DNA of 63,842 bases from Clostridiales bacterium (GCA_021202515.1 JAJQCW010000003.1:1-63842), one strand, 5' to 3'. Shown: positions 21,685 through 31,707, counted from the first letter of the stretch. Made by a program: numbers and translations. Notes: generated by a model not told the origin, from the sequence alone.

Positions 21685-22842
21685 GTGCTATGCAAAATTG
21701 GAGACGCATTTTCCCTGATTAGGAACGGTGCTAACATAAAACAGGGGATGGATGATACTGGTTATCCAATTACCAGAATCGAAACCATATCAAACCGTGT
21801 GGTTGACCGTAGAAAAATGGGGTATGCTGGAATCCATGACTTAACCCGTTATGAAGATTATGTACTGCAAGATGGGGATATTCTGATGTCCCATATTAAT
21901 AGCGAGGCACATTTAGGGAAGGTGGCTATTTTCGAGAGACGACCTGGCGAAACAATTATTCATGGTATGAATTTGCTGTGTTTAAGATCGAAGAATGACA
22001 TCATAAATAGTCGCTATGCTTACTATTTTCTATCTTCTGACAGATTCTTGCGACAAATACCACGAATTACAAAAAAGTCGGTTAATCAAGCCAGTTTCAA
22101 TGTAGCCGCACTAAAAAATTTGGATATTATTATCGCGCCAATGGAAAGACAACTGAAAGTTGTAACTATTCTGGACAAAATCAGCGTCTTAATAGAGCTT
22201 AGGAATACCCAATTAAAGGAACTGGACGAGTTGGTAAAAGCCCGCTTTGTTGAGATGTTTGGCGACCTGAAAATAAACCCGATGGGATGGCCGGTGGAAG
22301 AATTTCCTGATTTTGCAATCATCGACTGCAACATGACCACTGATTACGAAAAATATGCTGATTATCCGCATATCGGTATTGATAGTATCGAAAAAGGAAC
22401 TGGTGAACTTAGAGGGTATCGCACTGTCAAAGAAGATGGCGTTATCAGCGGAAAATACATTTTCACACCGCAACATATTATTTACAGCAAGATTCGACCA
22501 AACTTGAATAAGGTTGCATTGCCAAATTTTGGTGGGCTGTGTTCTGCCGATGCTTATCCTATATTGCCAAAACAGGATAAATGCAATCGGGTGTTTCTGG
22601 CGATAGCAATGCGGTCAGAGTTCTTCTTGGAGTATATTCTCCAATTTAGTTCTCGCACCAATTTGCCTAAAGTGAATCGAAAGGCGATAGCAGGTTTCCG
22701 TATGCCTTTGCCGCCATTAGAACTCCAAACCCAATTCGCCGCCTTCGTCCACTCCACCGACCAAACCAAATCCACCATCCGGGCCAGCCTGGACGAGCTG
22801 GAAACGCTGAAAAAATCGCTGATGCAGCAGTATTTCGGCTGA
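21685..22842 (+). CDS. hsdS: Orphan type I restriction-modification specificity subunit
   Basis: A 385-residue HsdS. Two target-recognition half-sites are visible: an N-terminal TRD, a conserved helix (PMERQLKVVTILDKISVLIE), a second TRD and a C-terminal helix (PPLELQTQFAAFVHSTDQTK). It would choose the DNA site for a methylase/nuclease complex. No hsdM or hsdR lies nearby, so it must partner in trans or be a remnant. Base composition is AT-rich until about 22,720 and then turns GC-rich like its neighbours, suggesting a recombined mosaic. I favour the GTG at 21685 (GGAGGGGG upstream) over the ATG at 21670, which lacks a good ribosome site. Confidence 0.85.
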   Translation: MLCKIGDAFSLIRNGANIKQGMDDTGYPITRIETISNRVVDRRKMGYAGIHDLTRYEDYVLQDGDILMSHINSEAHLGKVAIFERRPGETIIHGMNLLCLRSKNDIINSRYAYYFLSSDRFLRQIPRITKKSVNQASFNVAALKNLDIIIAPMERQLKVVTILDKISVLIELRNTQLKELDELVKARFVEMFGDLKINPMGWPVEEFPDFAIIDCNMTTDYEKYADYPHIGIDSIEKGTGELRGYRTVKEDGVISGKYIFTPQHIIYSKIRPNLNKVALPNFGGLCSADAYPILPKQDKCNRVFLAIAMRSEFFLEYILQFSSRTNLPKVNRKAIAGFRMPLPPLELQTQFAAFVHSTDQTKSTIRASLDELETLKKSLMQQYFG

Positions 22843-22896
22843 CGGAAAGTTCCTATTCAACGTTATTGAATCAACCATGAAAGGAAGGTAACGACC

Positions 22897-23271
22897 ATGA
22901 TCGACTTTAACAACGGCTCTTTTGTCAAGCTGCGCAAGGATTCCACGGTACGGGAGCGGGGGGTGGCCGCGCTGCTCATCCCCGGCGAGGAGGTGCTGGG
23001 CAGCTACACCGCCATGCGGGATTATATCGTGTTCACCAACAAGCGGGTCATCTCCGTCAACGTCCAGGGCATCACCGGCAAAAAGAAGGACTACACCTCC
23101 ATGCCCTACAGCAAGGTCTCGGTCTTTTCCGTGGAGACCTCCGGGACGCTGGATCTGGACAGCGAACTGGAGCTGTATTTTTCCGGCGTGGGCAAGGTCA
23201 CGTTTGAGTTTACGGGCGCGTCCGACATCGTAGCCATCGGCCAGGCGATCTCTATGTATGTGCTGAAGTAA
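22897..23271 (+). CDS. PH-domain protein (bPH type)
   Basis: A 124-residue protein that looks like a single bacterial pleckstrin-homology domain: strands around GEEVLGSYTAMRDYIVFTNK and VISVNVQGITGKKKDYTSMP, then a C-terminal helix (SDIVAIGQAISMYVLK). Such proteins form ring-like oligomers or bind partners; a specific job is unknown. Ribosome site GGAAGG. It is followed after 22 bp by a zeta-like kinase, and the two are probably co-transcribed. Confidence 0.75.
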   Translation: MIDFNNGSFVKLRKDSTVRERGVAALLIPGEEVLGSYTAMRDYIVFTNKRVISVNVQGITGKKKDYTSMPYSKVSVFSVETSGTLDLDSELELYFSGVGKVTFEFTGASDIVAIGQAISMYVLK

Positions 23272-23292
23272 GCACAGGGAAGGAGACCCCTC

Positions 23293-23850
23293 ATGAAAAT
23301 ATTTACCATCATTGGCGGCGTCAACGGCGCGGGGAAAAGCTCGCTGACCGGCGTCCTCAAGGGCCAACGGAAAGACCTGGGCATCGTCATTGATGGGAAC
23401 AAAATTGCAGCGACAAAGGCAGGTGGGGACAACCTAAAGGGCGGACGAATCGCGGTGCGGCGCATCCAGGACTGCCTGGACAAGGGCATCTGCTTCACCC
23501 AGGAGACGACGCTCAGCGGCTTCACCACCGCGAAGCGGGCCTCCGCCGCCGGGTATCATATCCGCTTGTTTTATGTGGGCCTGGACAGCCTGGAGGAGAA
23601 CCTCCAACGCATCGAAAACCGGGTGGCCCACGGCGGCCATAACATCCCCACCGACACGGTCAGGCGGCGCTTTTCCTCCCGGTGGAGCGCTGTGGCGGAC
23701 GTGCTGCCCTATTGTGACGAGGCGATGTTCTACGACAACTACAACGGCTTTGTCGAGGTGGCGGAGTATCGCAACGGGGAACTGCTGCTGAAAGGGGATT
23801 ACCGCCCGGCCTGGGTGCTGGAGCTGCAAACATACCTGGTGGGACAATAA
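23293..23850 (+). CDS. Zeta-toxin-like P-loop kinase
   Basis: A 185-residue ATPase/kinase with Walker A GGVNGAGKSSL (residues ~8-18) and an overall layout like the zeta-toxin/UDP-GlcNAc kinase-like family, including ETTLSGFTTAKRAS and an Arg-rich lid (RIENRVAHGGHNI). Zeta toxins phosphorylate UDP-activated amino sugars. No epsilon antitoxin is found beside it, so it could be a housekeeping zeta-like kinase or rely on an unlinked partner. Strong terminator directly downstream. Confidence 0.75.
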   Translation: MKIFTIIGGVNGAGKSSLTGVLKGQRKDLGIVIDGNKIAATKAGGDNLKGGRIAVRRIQDCLDKGICFTQETTLSGFTTAKRASAAGYHIRLFYVGLDSLEENLQRIENRVAHGGHNIPTDTVRRRFSSRWSAVADVLPYCDEAMFYDNYNGFVEVAEYRNGELLLKGDYRPAWVLELQTYLVGQ

Positions 23851-23866
23851 AAGATTCTGTTGCAAA

Positions 23867-23901
23867 ACATTGGGGTCAGGTAAAGCACCTGGCCCCAATG
23901 T
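23867..23901. terminator. Bidirectional intrinsic terminator
   Basis: A 15-bp stem, ACATTGGGGTCAGGT against ACCTGGCCCCAATGT, with a 5-base loop. It lies between convergent genes (kinase from the left, ABC permease from the right) and has T-rich sequence on both sides. Confidence 0.8.
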
Positions 23902-23938
23902 TTGTTGTGATAAAATTTGTTTTGCGCCGCTTTGCGCT

Positions 23939-26900
23939 TCACTCCACAGATTTTAGCGACTCCGCCATGTCAATGCCCCGTATCTTCCGCCGGAGGATCA
24001 GGTCGGTTGCCACGGTGAACAGGATGACCATGCCCACGGTGAGCAGATAGCTGACCGGCTTGAGGATGGTTTTGAAGTACACCATATCCACCTGGATTTG
24101 GGCGATGACGAAGGCGTGGAGGGCCACCCCCAACGGCAGGCCGCAGCAAATGCCCATCAGGGAGAGGATAAAGTTCTCCCGGAAAACATAGGCCCCCGTC
24201 TCGCGGGCGTGGAAACCCAGCACCTTGATGGTGGCGATCTCCCTGGCCCGCTCGGAGATGTTGATGTTGCCCAGGTTGAACAACACCACGAAGGCCAGCG
24301 CCCCGGCGCAGGCCAGCACCAGGATGACCACATAGTTCAGGCTGTTCATCATGTTGTCGATGGCGCTGCGGGTGTCCGACACCACGGAGACGTTGGAGAC
24401 GGCGTCCTGCCCGGAGAAGGCAGCGGAAACGCTGTGTTCGTCCACGTCCTCGCTCAGCCGCAGCACCAGGGTCTCCGGCTCGCAGTCCTCGGAGAACACA
24501 GCGGCGTAGGTCTCGCCGGTCATATAGACGTAGTTGTAAACGTAGTTTTCCACCAGGCCCACCACGGTGGCCTCGCCTCTGGTGCTGTCGTTGACGGTGA
24601 GGGTCACGGTGTCGCCCACCTCCACTCCGGCCAGGGTAGCCAGCTTCTGGGTGATGAGGACTTCTCCCGTGCCGGGATAGGCCACTGTCTCCCCGTTCAG
24701 GTGCAGGTCAAAGACCTTGTTGATGTTCTCGTCGTCCGAGGCGACAAAGTACACCGTCTTGGTGGCCTCGCTGCCCGTCAGGTCGCCGGACCACATCCGG
24801 GCCACCGCCTGGGTCTCGATTTGGGCACCGCAGTTTTCCGCGGTCCAGTCCAGGTCGTCCTGAGTGATAGGGTCGTCATAGGTGACGGTCAGGTCATACT
24901 TCTGGATGTCGTCATATTGATAGTTGGCGATGTCAGCGATGGAGTCGTTGATACCGAACCCGGTCAGCACCAGGGCGGTACATCCGGCAATGCCCAAAAT
25001 CATCATGAACATCCGCTTTTTGAAGCGGAAGATGTTCCGCAGGGTCACTTTATGCAGGAACTTCAGCCGGCTCCACAGGGGTGTGATGCGCTCCAGGAAG
25101 ATGCGCTTGCCCGCTGCCGGGGCCGCCGGGCGGATCAGGTCGGCTGGGGTGCTCTCCATGGTGCGGCGGCAGGCGAACCAGGTGGTCCCGGCGGAGCAGA
25201 GCAGCGACGCCGCCATGGAAAGCGCCAGCAGCGAGTAGTCGTACACGCAGAGGAACCCCTTGATGTTGTAAATCATCTGATAGGCTTTCCAGATGACGAA
25301 CGGAAACAGGCACCCGCCCAGGAAGAAGCCCAGCAGACAGCCCACAATCGCCGCCGTACCGGAGTAAATCAGGTACTTGGCGAGAATGGAGCCGCGGCTG
25401 TAGCCCAGGGCGCGCATGGTGCCGATTTGGGTGCGGTCGTCGTCCACCATCCGGGTCATGGTGGTGGAGCAGACCAGCGCCGCTATGAGGAAGAAGAACA
25501 CCGGGAACACCCCGGCCAGCCGGTCCACGATTTGGGAATCGCTCTCGAAGGTGACATAACCGCTGTTGGTGCTGCGGTCCAACACGTAGAGCTCCACGTC
25601 CTCCAGGTCGGCCAGCTCTTCACGGGCGTTGACCAGTTCCTGTTCCGCGTCGGCGATCTCCTCGTTGAACTCCGCCACGCCGTCCTCGTACTCCGCGAGG
25701 CCGTCCTCATATTCTGCAAGACCTTCGGCGTAGTCGGCTTCCCCGTCCTCGAACTCGGCCAAACCGTCCTCATACTCTGCCCAGCCGTCGGCCAGGGTCT
25801 GCACGCCCTCGTTGTAGCTGTCCAGTCCCTCATAGTAGGCTTCAATGCCCGCTTCAAATTCTTCCAGCGAGGCTTTCGCGCTGTCCAGCTTGTTCTGCTG
25901 GGTGATCTTCTGGGTGTTCAGCTCCGCAACGCCGGCGTTGTACTGGCTCCAGCCCTCTTTCAGCGCGGCCCGAAGGGTGTCGAGTTGGGATTCACTTTCG
26001 TCCAATGTGGCCTTTGCCGCGTCCAGCGTGGCTTTTTGGGTGTCCAGTTCTTCGGCGGCGTCGTCGAGCTGGGCCTTGCCCTGCTCCAACGCGGCGGCGG
26101 AAGCTTCCAGTGTCTGCCGGGTCTCGTCTAGCTGGGTGGCAGTCGCCACCAGCTCGGCGGAAGCCTCCGCCTGGGCCTCGTACTGGGCCAGCCCCTCCTG
26201 GTAAGCGGTCAGATTTTCCTCATATTCGGCAAGGGCGGCGTTGTATGCCTCGCTGCCTGCCTGCCACTGTTCCAGCGCCGCCGCGTACTCCTCGGAATCC
26301 GGGTCCATCAGCGCGAGGGATTCCTCCAGCGCGTCCAGTTGGGCCTTGGTTTCGTCCAGGATCGCTTTCGCCTCGTCCAGAGCGGCGGCAGTGGATTCCA
26401 GGGTTTGGCTGGCAGTCTCCAACTGTGCGGCGACTTCCAGCGCCTCGTCCAGCGTCATGCCTGTGGCGGTTTCGAACTGTTCCAGCGCGGCCTCGTACTG
26501 GGCGAGGCCCTCTTCGTAGGCGGCCTGATTTTCCGCATACTCGCTGAGAGAGGCGATATACTGGTCGTAACCCGACTGCCACTGGGTCAGCCCACTTTCG
26601 TACTGCGCCGTGCCGTCGGCAAGCTGGCTCTCTCCGTCGGAGAGTGTTTTTTCCAGCGCGTCTAACTGGGCCTTGCTGTCGGCGAGGGTGGCCTCCCCCT
26701 CGGCGATGGCTGCGTCCAGCGCGTCCTGCCCCTCGTTGTAAGCGTCCCAACCGGCGGCAAGAGCGCTCTCCCAGGAGGTGTAGCCGCTCTGAATGGCCTC
26801 CGCGCCCTCGTCGAGCAGGGCCTTTGCGTCGTCCAACTCCTGCTTTGCATCGGCAAGCTCCGCCTCGCCGTCCTCCAGCTCCTGGAGCGCGTCAGCCAGG

Positions 26901-27811
26901 GTCACTTTTGCGTCGTCCAGCTCGGCCCGTGCGTCCTCCAATTGGACGCGGGCGTCCTCCAGCTCCGCCCAGGCGTCAGTCAATTCTTCCTCCGCCTCGG
27001 CCTTTTTGTCCGCCAGCTCCTGTTCGCCGTCGGCAATTTCCTGCTCCGCGTCGGCGATGGTGTCGTCCACCCGCCGCTCCACGGATTGGGTGGCTGCGGC
27101 CTCCACGTTGTCGGAGAGGGCGTCGATGGCGTCGTCATACTCGTCGCTGTAAAGCTCCAGATCCTCCGTGTAGGTGACGTAGATCTCCATATAGTATTCG
27201 CTGGTGAAACCCTCCGGCTCCATCAGCACAAAGCCGGTGATGCTGCCGTTGCCCAGCGAGGTGGTGCCGCGAGAGGTGTCCAGGTACAGCGGCGTCCGGC
27301 AGATGCCAACCAGGGTATACTCCGTATAAGCGAAATCCTCTAAGGTGTCCTCGTCGTTGCAGTCCGCCAGGGAGATGGTCTGGCCGATCATGTCCTCGGT
27401 GAAGCATCGGGAATCCCCCAAAATCTCGTTGGCCGCCTGGGGCATCTCCCCGGCGATCAGCTCCGGTAGGTTCATGCCGGCGTTCAGGGCCTGGGCGCGA
27501 TAGACCAGGGTGTCCGCGTCCTGCTGCCAGATGAAGTCGGCGTAGTAGGACCCCACGGCGTACTCCACCCCGTCCACCTGGGCCACGTCCTCCACGTCCT
27601 CGTCGTCGAAGCCCCAGGTGGAGAGCAGCCGCAGGTCGAACAGGTTGGAGCTTTCGATGTACTGGGTGAACACCGCAGTCATGGCCGGACGGGTCAGCTT
27701 TAACCCGGCAAAAAAGGCCACGCCCAGCAGAATGATGAGGACGATGGAGACATACCGCCCGATGCTGCCGGTGATGCACCGTCGGATGTTTTTTTGCAGC
27801 GCTTTTGTCAT
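23939..27811 (-). CDS. ABC transporter permease (FtsX/MacB type) with giant coiled coil
   Basis: A 1290-residue membrane protein. One membrane helix lies near residues 20-40, then a ~200-residue extracytoplasmic domain, then about 500 residues (roughly 245-760) of repetitive heptads rich in Ala, Glu, Asp, Leu and Gln, predicted to form long coiled coils. Three membrane helices of an FtsX domain follow (about 780-905), a second periplasmic-like domain, and a final three-helix FtsX block ending near residue 1280. It pairs with the ATPase gene 4 bp upstream. Such permeases do mechanotransmission or lipoprotein/peptide export rather than classic transport; the substrate is unknown. Confidence 0.88.
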   Translation of the reverse strand: MTKALQKNIRRCITGSIGRYVSIVLIILLGVAFFAGLKLTRPAMTAVFTQYIESSNLFDLRLLSTWGFDDEDVEDVAQVDGVEYAVGSYYADFIWQQDADTLVYRAQALNAGMNLPELIAGEMPQAANEILGDSRCFTEDMIGQTISLADCNDEDTLEDFAYTEYTLVGICRTPLYLDTSRGTTSLGNGSITGFVLMEPEGFTSEYYMEIYVTYTEDLELYSDEYDDAIDALSDNVEAAATQSVERRVDDTIADAEQEIADGEQELADKKAEAEEELTDAWAELEDARVQLEDARAELDDAKVTLADALQELEDGEAELADAKQELDDAKALLDEGAEAIQSGYTSWESALAAGWDAYNEGQDALDAAIAEGEATLADSKAQLDALEKTLSDGESQLADGTAQYESGLTQWQSGYDQYIASLSEYAENQAAYEEGLAQYEAALEQFETATGMTLDEALEVAAQLETASQTLESTAAALDEAKAILDETKAQLDALEESLALMDPDSEEYAAALEQWQAGSEAYNAALAEYEENLTAYQEGLAQYEAQAEASAELVATATQLDETRQTLEASAAALEQGKAQLDDAAEELDTQKATLDAAKATLDESESQLDTLRAALKEGWSQYNAGVAELNTQKITQQNKLDSAKASLEEFEAGIEAYYEGLDSYNEGVQTLADGWAEYEDGLAEFEDGEADYAEGLAEYEDGLAEYEDGVAEFNEEIADAEQELVNAREELADLEDVELYVLDRSTNSGYVTFESDSQIVDRLAGVFPVFFFLIAALVCSTTMTRMVDDDRTQIGTMRALGYSRGSILAKYLIYSGTAAIVGCLLGFFLGGCLFPFVIWKAYQMIYNIKGFLCVYDYSLLALSMAASLLCSAGTTWFACRRTMESTPADLIRPAAPAAGKRIFLERITPLWSRLKFLHKVTLRNIFRFKKRMFMMILGIAGCTALVLTGFGINDSIADIANYQYDDIQKYDLTVTYDDPITQDDLDWTAENCGAQIETQAVARMWSGDLTGSEATKTVYFVASDDENINKVFDLHLNGETVAYPGTGEVLITQKLATLAGVEVGDTVTLTVNDSTRGEATVVGLVENYVYNYVYMTGETYAAVFSEDCEPETLVLRLSEDVDEHSVSAAFSGQDAVSNVSVVSDTRSAIDNMMNSLNYVVILVLACAGALAFVVLFNLGNINISERAREIATIKVLGFHARETGAYVFRENFILSLMGICCGLPLGVALHAFVIAQIQVDMVYFKTILKPVSYLLTVGMVILFTVATDLILRRKIRGIDMAESLKSVE

Positions 27812-27815
27812 GAGT

Positions 27816-28520
27816 TCACCACTCGATCTGTTCCACCGGAATGACGTGGTCGTTGCGGTGGGTGGAGTGGATGGTGCCGCTCTTGACCCGAATGATGCGG
27901 TCTGCCATGGCGGACAGGGCGCTGTTGTGGGTGATGATGACCACGGTCATACCGTCCCGGCGGCAACTGTCCTGGAGCAGCTTGAGGATGGATTTGCCGG
28001 TCTCGTAGTCCAGCGCGCCGGTTGGCTCGTCGCACAGCAGCAGCTTGGGCCGCTTGGCCAGCGCCCTGGCGATGGACACCCGCTGCTGCTCGCCGCCGGA
28101 GAGCTGGGCGGGGAAGTTGTCCATCCGCTCGCTCAGCCCCACGGCACGGAGGACCTGCTGGGCGGGGATGGGGTCTTTGCAGAGCTGGGCCGCGATTTCC
28201 ACGTTCTCCAGGGCGGTCAGGTTGGGAATGAGGTTGTAAAACTGGAACACAAAGCCGATGTCGTACCGGCGGTAATTTTCCAACTGGGCGCGGGTGAAGC
28301 CGCCGATGTCCACTCCATCCATAATGACCTTCCCTGTGGTCAGCGCGTCCATGCCCCCCAGGATGTTCAGCAGGGTGGTCTTGCCCGCGCCGGATTCGCC
28401 CACGATGACGCAGACCTCGCCCTTTTCGATCTCAAAGCTGACGTTACTCAGGGCCTTGACCTCTACAGAGCCGGTTTTATAAATTTTGGTCACGTTTTCA
28501 AATTGAACAAAGGCGCTCAT
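27816..28520 (-). CDS. ABC transporter ATP-binding protein (MacB/LolD family)
   Basis: A 234-residue ATPase with all signature parts: Walker [14 protein letters not shown]-loop region [16 protein letters not shown] signature [15 protein letters not shown], Walker [13 protein letters not shown] and the H-loop ITHNSAL. The family pattern (after Walker B, PTGALD) is that of MacB/LolD exporters. Ribosome site GAAGGGGG. It forms a two-gene operon with the coiled-coil permease. Confidence 0.95.
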   Translation of the reverse strand: MSAFVQFENVTKIYKTGSVEVKALSNVSFEIEKGEVCVIVGESGAGKTTLLNILGGMDALTTGKVIMDGVDIGGFTRAQLENYRRYDIGFVFQFYNLIPNLTALENVEIAAQLCKDPIPAQQVLRAVGLSERMDNFPAQLSGGEQQRVSIARALAKRPKLLLCDEPTGALDYETGKSILKLLQDSCRRDGMTVVIITHNSALSAMADRIIRVKSGTIHSTHRNDHVIPVEQIEW

Positions 28521-28549
28521 GGCGGTTCCCCCTTCATTTCGTAAATTTC

Positions 28550-28558
28550 ATTATAACA
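28550..28558 (-). promoter_or_regulatory. Extended -10 promoter of the ABC operon
   Basis: The minus strand reads TGTTATAAT (28558-28550), an extended -10 element, about 30 bases before the ATPase start. No good -35 is seen. Confidence 0.5.
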
Positions 28559-28678
28559 AACCACGTCGTTCCTTTCCTAAACAGTTTGTAAATACCCCGA
28601 CAAATCCTTGCTCCGTCTGCGGGAGAGTTACCGCTTAGACATTAAACCGATTAACTGGGGAAATTGATAAAAATGGCC

Positions 28679-28707
28679 TTGAAATGGAGAGAGGTTTCGT
28701 GTATATT
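28679..28707 (+). promoter_or_regulatory. Promoter of the sugar kinase gene
   Basis: TTGAAA (28679-28684), 17 bases and TATATT (28702-28707). The leader of ~100 nt holds a small hairpin TCCGGCG/CGCCGGA (28765-28783) with no T-run. Confidence 0.65.
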
Positions 28708-28813
28708 TAAGACAGAACAAAGGGAATGTGGCGGGAAGGCGACATAGATGCTGCCCTGCTGCCCTCCGGCGGAGAACGCCGGAACAAACTGTGATTTTCA
28801 GGAGGAATTTGAC

Positions 28814-30418
28814 ATGGGCAATTCGACAAACGGAGCGAGAGAGGCCATCCTGGCCGGGAAAACCGCGCTGGGCATCGAGTTCGGTTCCACCCGCATCAAG
28901 GCGGTGTTGGTCGGCCCGGACAACGCCCCCATCGCTGCCGGTGACCACGAGTGGGAAAACCGGCTGGAAAACGGCATTTGGACCTACTCTCTGGACGACA
29001 TCTGGACGGGCCTCCAGGACGCTTACAGCAAGCTGGCCCAGGACGTGACCGCTCAGTACGGCGTAGACCTGGAGACCGTGGGCGCCATCGGGTTCAGCGC
29101 CATGATGCACGGCTACATGGCTTTCGACAAGGCGGGAAATCTGCTGGTGCCCTTCCGCACCTGGCGCAACACCATCACCGGCCAGGCGGCGGAGGAGCTG
29201 ACCGCGCTGTTCCAGTTCAACATCCCCCAGCGCTGGAGCATCGCCCACCTCTATCAGGCCATCCTGAACGGGGAGGAGCATGTGCCTCAGGTGGACTTCT
29301 TCACCACCCTGGACGGCTACATCCACTGGCAGCTCACCGGCCAGAAGGTGCTGGGCGTGGGCGAAGCCTCCGGTATGTTCCCCATCGACAGTGCCATCTG
29401 CGACTACAATCAGAAGATGATCGACCAGTTCGACGAGCTGGTGGCGGACAAGGGCTACCCCTGGAAGCTGCGGGATCTGCTGCCCAAGGTGCTGAACGCC
29501 GGAGAGCCTGCGGGCGTGCTGACCGAAGAAGGGGCCAAGCTGCTGGATGTCTCCGGCAAGCTCAAGGCCGGTATCCCTCTGTGTCCCCCGGAGGGCGACG
29601 CGGGCACCGGCATGGCCGCCACCAACAGCGTCAAGCAGCGCACCGGCAACGTCTCCGCGGGAACCTCCGTGTTCTCCATGGTGGTGCTGGAGAAGCCCCT
29701 GAGCAAGCCCTATCCCGAAATCGACCTGGTGACCACCCCCGACGGTAGCGCCGTGGCCATGGTCCACTGCAACAACTGCACCTCCGACCTGAACGCCTGG
29801 GTGAACATCTTCAAGGAGTTCGCAGAGAGCTTTGGCATCGAGGTGGATATGACGAAGCTCTTTGGCACCCTCTACAACAAGGCGCTGGAGGGCGACCCGG
29901 ACTGCGGCGGGCTGCTGGCCTACAACTACTTCTCCGGCGAGACCATCACCGGCTTCGAGGAGGGCCGTCCCCTGTTCGTCCGCCAGCCGGACAGCAAATT
30001 CAACCTGGCTAACTTCATGCGGGTGCATCTGCTGACCTCCCTGGGGGCCATCAAAGTGGGCAACGACATCCTCAGCCGGGAGAACGTCCGCATCGACCGC
30101 ATCACCGGCCACGGCGGTCTGTTCAAGACCCCTGTGGTGGGGCAGAAGATGCTGGCTGCCGCGCTGAACGCGCCCGTTTCCGTCATGGAGACCGCCGGTG
30201 AGGGCGGCGCCTGGGGTATGGCGCTGCTGGCCTCTTATATGCTGAACAAGGCCGAAGGTCAGTCCCTCTCTGACTTCCTGGACAGCCAGGTCTTTGGCGG
30301 CAACACCGGCGTTACCCTGGAACCCGACCCCACCGACGTGGAGGGCTTCAACACCTTCATCCAGCGGTACATCGACTGCTTGTCCGTTGAGCGGGAAGCG
30401 GTGCTCACCCTGCGGTAA
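28814..30418 (+). CDS. FGGY-family carbohydrate kinase
   Basis: A 534-residue sugar kinase with an N-terminal phosphate-binding motif [16 protein letters not shown] core features such as [11 protein letters not shown], and the C-terminal adenosine/phosphate region [15 protein letters not shown] and [12 protein letters not shown]. The family phosphorylates ketoses or polyols such as xylulose, ribulose or rhamnulose; I cannot fix the substrate. The start follows AGGAGG. The gene is monocistronic in sense but the RlmI-like gene begins 3 bp after its stop, so the two share a transcript. Confidence 0.88.
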   Translation: MGNSTNGAREAILAGKTALGIEFGSTRIKAVLVGPDNAPIAAGDHEWENRLENGIWTYSLDDIWTGLQDAYSKLAQDVTAQYGVDLETVGAIGFSAMMHGYMAFDKAGNLLVPFRTWRNTITGQAAEELTALFQFNIPQRWSIAHLYQAILNGEEHVPQVDFFTTLDGYIHWQLTGQKVLGVGEASGMFPIDSAICDYNQKMIDQFDELVADKGYPWKLRDLLPKVLNAGEPAGVLTEEGAKLLDVSGKLKAGIPLCPPEGDAGTGMAATNSVKQRTGNVSAGTSVFSMVVLEKPLSKPYPEIDLVTTPDGSAVAMVHCNNCTSDLNAWVNIFKEFAESFGIEVDMTKLFGTLYNKALEGDPDCGGLLAYNYFSGETITGFEEGRPLFVRQPDSKFNLANFMRVHLLTSLGAIKVGNDILSRENVRIDRITGHGGLFKTPVVGQKMLAAALNAPVSVMETAGEGGAWGMALLASYMLNKAEGQSLSDFLDSQVFGGNTGVTLEPDPTDVEGFNTFIQRYIDCLSVEREAVLTLR

Positions 30419-30421
30419 GCC

Positions 30422-31648
30422 ATGAGACAACAACGAGAGTATCCATCTGTCCAAATCACCCCCAAGGCGGAGCGGGCCATTAAGCGGGGCCACCCCTGGG
30501 TCTACGCCGGGGAGATCAAGTCCACCAACGGGTCGCCGGAAAACGGCGGCCTGGTGGACGTGTTCGCCGGGACCGCCTACATGGGCACCGGGTTCTATAA
30601 CAACAACAGCAAAATCACCGTCCGGCTGCTGAGCCGCAACGCCAACGACAGGTTTGACGCCGCCTTCTGGCGGCGGCGGGTGGAGTACGCCGTCCGCTAC
30701 CGCCAGACGGTCATGCCGGGGGACGATTTCAAGTGTTGCCGCCTGATCCACGGGGAGGCCGACCAGATGCCCGGCCTGACCGTGGACCGGTATGGGGAGC
30801 TACTCTCCGTCCAGGTGCTGAGCCTGGGGATGGAGCGCGTGCAGGATGTGGTCTTTCAGGCCCTGTATGAGGTCCTCACCGGCCTGGGAGAGGACCTCCG
30901 GGGCATTTTCCTCCGCAACGACGTAGCCATCCGGGAGCTGGAGGGGATGGAGCAGCAAAAGGGCTGGTATCCCCTCCCCGGACTGCCCACGCCAGAGAGC
31001 GCCGTCACCGAAATCACCGAGAACGGCGTGCGCTACCTGGTGGACGTAGAAAACGGCCAGAAAACCGGCTTTTTCCTGGATCAGAAGTACAACCGCCAGG
31101 CGGCGGCCCGGCTCGCAAAAGGCAAGCGGGTGCTGGACTGCTTCACCCACACCGGCTCCTTCGGCCTCAACGCAGCCATAGCGGGGGCTGAGTGGGTGCA
31201 TAGCGTAGACATCTCCGCCAGCGCCATTGAAATGGCACAGGCCAACGCCCGGCGCAACGATCTCTCCAACATCGACTTTGAGGTGGCGGACGTGTTCGAC
31301 CTGCTGACCCGGCTGGGGGAGGAGAAGCGCCACGGCTACGACTATATCATCCTGGACCCACCGGCCTTCACCAAGAGTCGGGACACAGTGGACGACGCCA
31401 CCCGTGGCTATAAGGAGATCAACCGCCGGGCCATGAAAATGCTGCCCCGTGGCGGTTACCTGGCCACCTGCTCCTGTTCCCACTTCATGACCCAGGAGCG
31501 GTTCGAGGGGATGTTGCGCGCCGCCGCCTGGGACGCGGCGGTGTCCCTGCGGCAGATCGAGCAGCGCCAGCAGGCCCCCGACCACCCCATCCTGTGGAAC
31601 GTGCCGGAGACGGACTATCTGAAATTTTACCTCTTTCAAGTGGTATGA
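30422..31648 (+). CDS. rlmI: Class I SAM-dependent rRNA methyltransferase, RlmI-like
   Basis: A 408-residue enzyme with an N-terminal PUA domain (PSVQITPKAERAIKRGHPWV), a middle EEHEE-like domain, and a C-terminal Rossmann methyltransferase domain: FTHTGSFGLNAAIAGA (motif I), SVDISASAIEMA, and catalytic motif LDPPAFTK plus CSCSHFM. This order is typical of RlmI, which makes 5-methylcytosine in 23S rRNA. Family assignment is firm; exact target position in this organism is inferred. Confidence 0.9.
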   Translation: MRQQREYPSVQITPKAERAIKRGHPWVYAGEIKSTNGSPENGGLVDVFAGTAYMGTGFYNNNSKITVRLLSRNANDRFDAAFWRRRVEYAVRYRQTVMPGDDFKCCRLIHGEADQMPGLTVDRYGELLSVQVLSLGMERVQDVVFQALYEVLTGLGEDLRGIFLRNDVAIRELEGMEQQKGWYPLPGLPTPESAVTEITENGVRYLVDVENGQKTGFFLDQKYNRQAAARLAKGKRVLDCFTHTGSFGLNAAIAGAEWVHSVDISASAIEMAQANARRNDLSNIDFEVADVFDLLTRLGEEKRHGYDYIILDPPAFTKSRDTVDDATRGYKEINRRAMKMLPRGGYLATCSCSHFMTQERFEGMLRAAAWDAAVSLRQIEQRQQAPDHPILWNVPETDYLKFYLFQVV

Positions 31649-31670
31649 GAACGAAAAAAGAAACCGCGTC

Positions 31671-31695
31671 ACGGCAAAGTGGCGCGGTTCTTTTG
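31671..31695 (+). terminator. Terminator after rlmI-like gene
   Basis: The stem AACCGCGTCAC/GTGGCGCGGTT is followed by CTTTT. It also faces the convergent small metal-binding gene. Confidence 0.75.
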
Positions 31696-31707
31696 TGGCT
31701 ACTCAGC

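Noticed and set aside
24098-26131. 677-codon ORF opposite the ABC permease
   Set aside because: Shadow of heptad-rich, GC-rich coding DNA with no ribosome site or recognisable domain.
28628-30751. 707-codon minus ORF opposite the sugar kinase
   Set aside because: Antisense shadow in a high-GC gene with strong family motifs on the plus strand.
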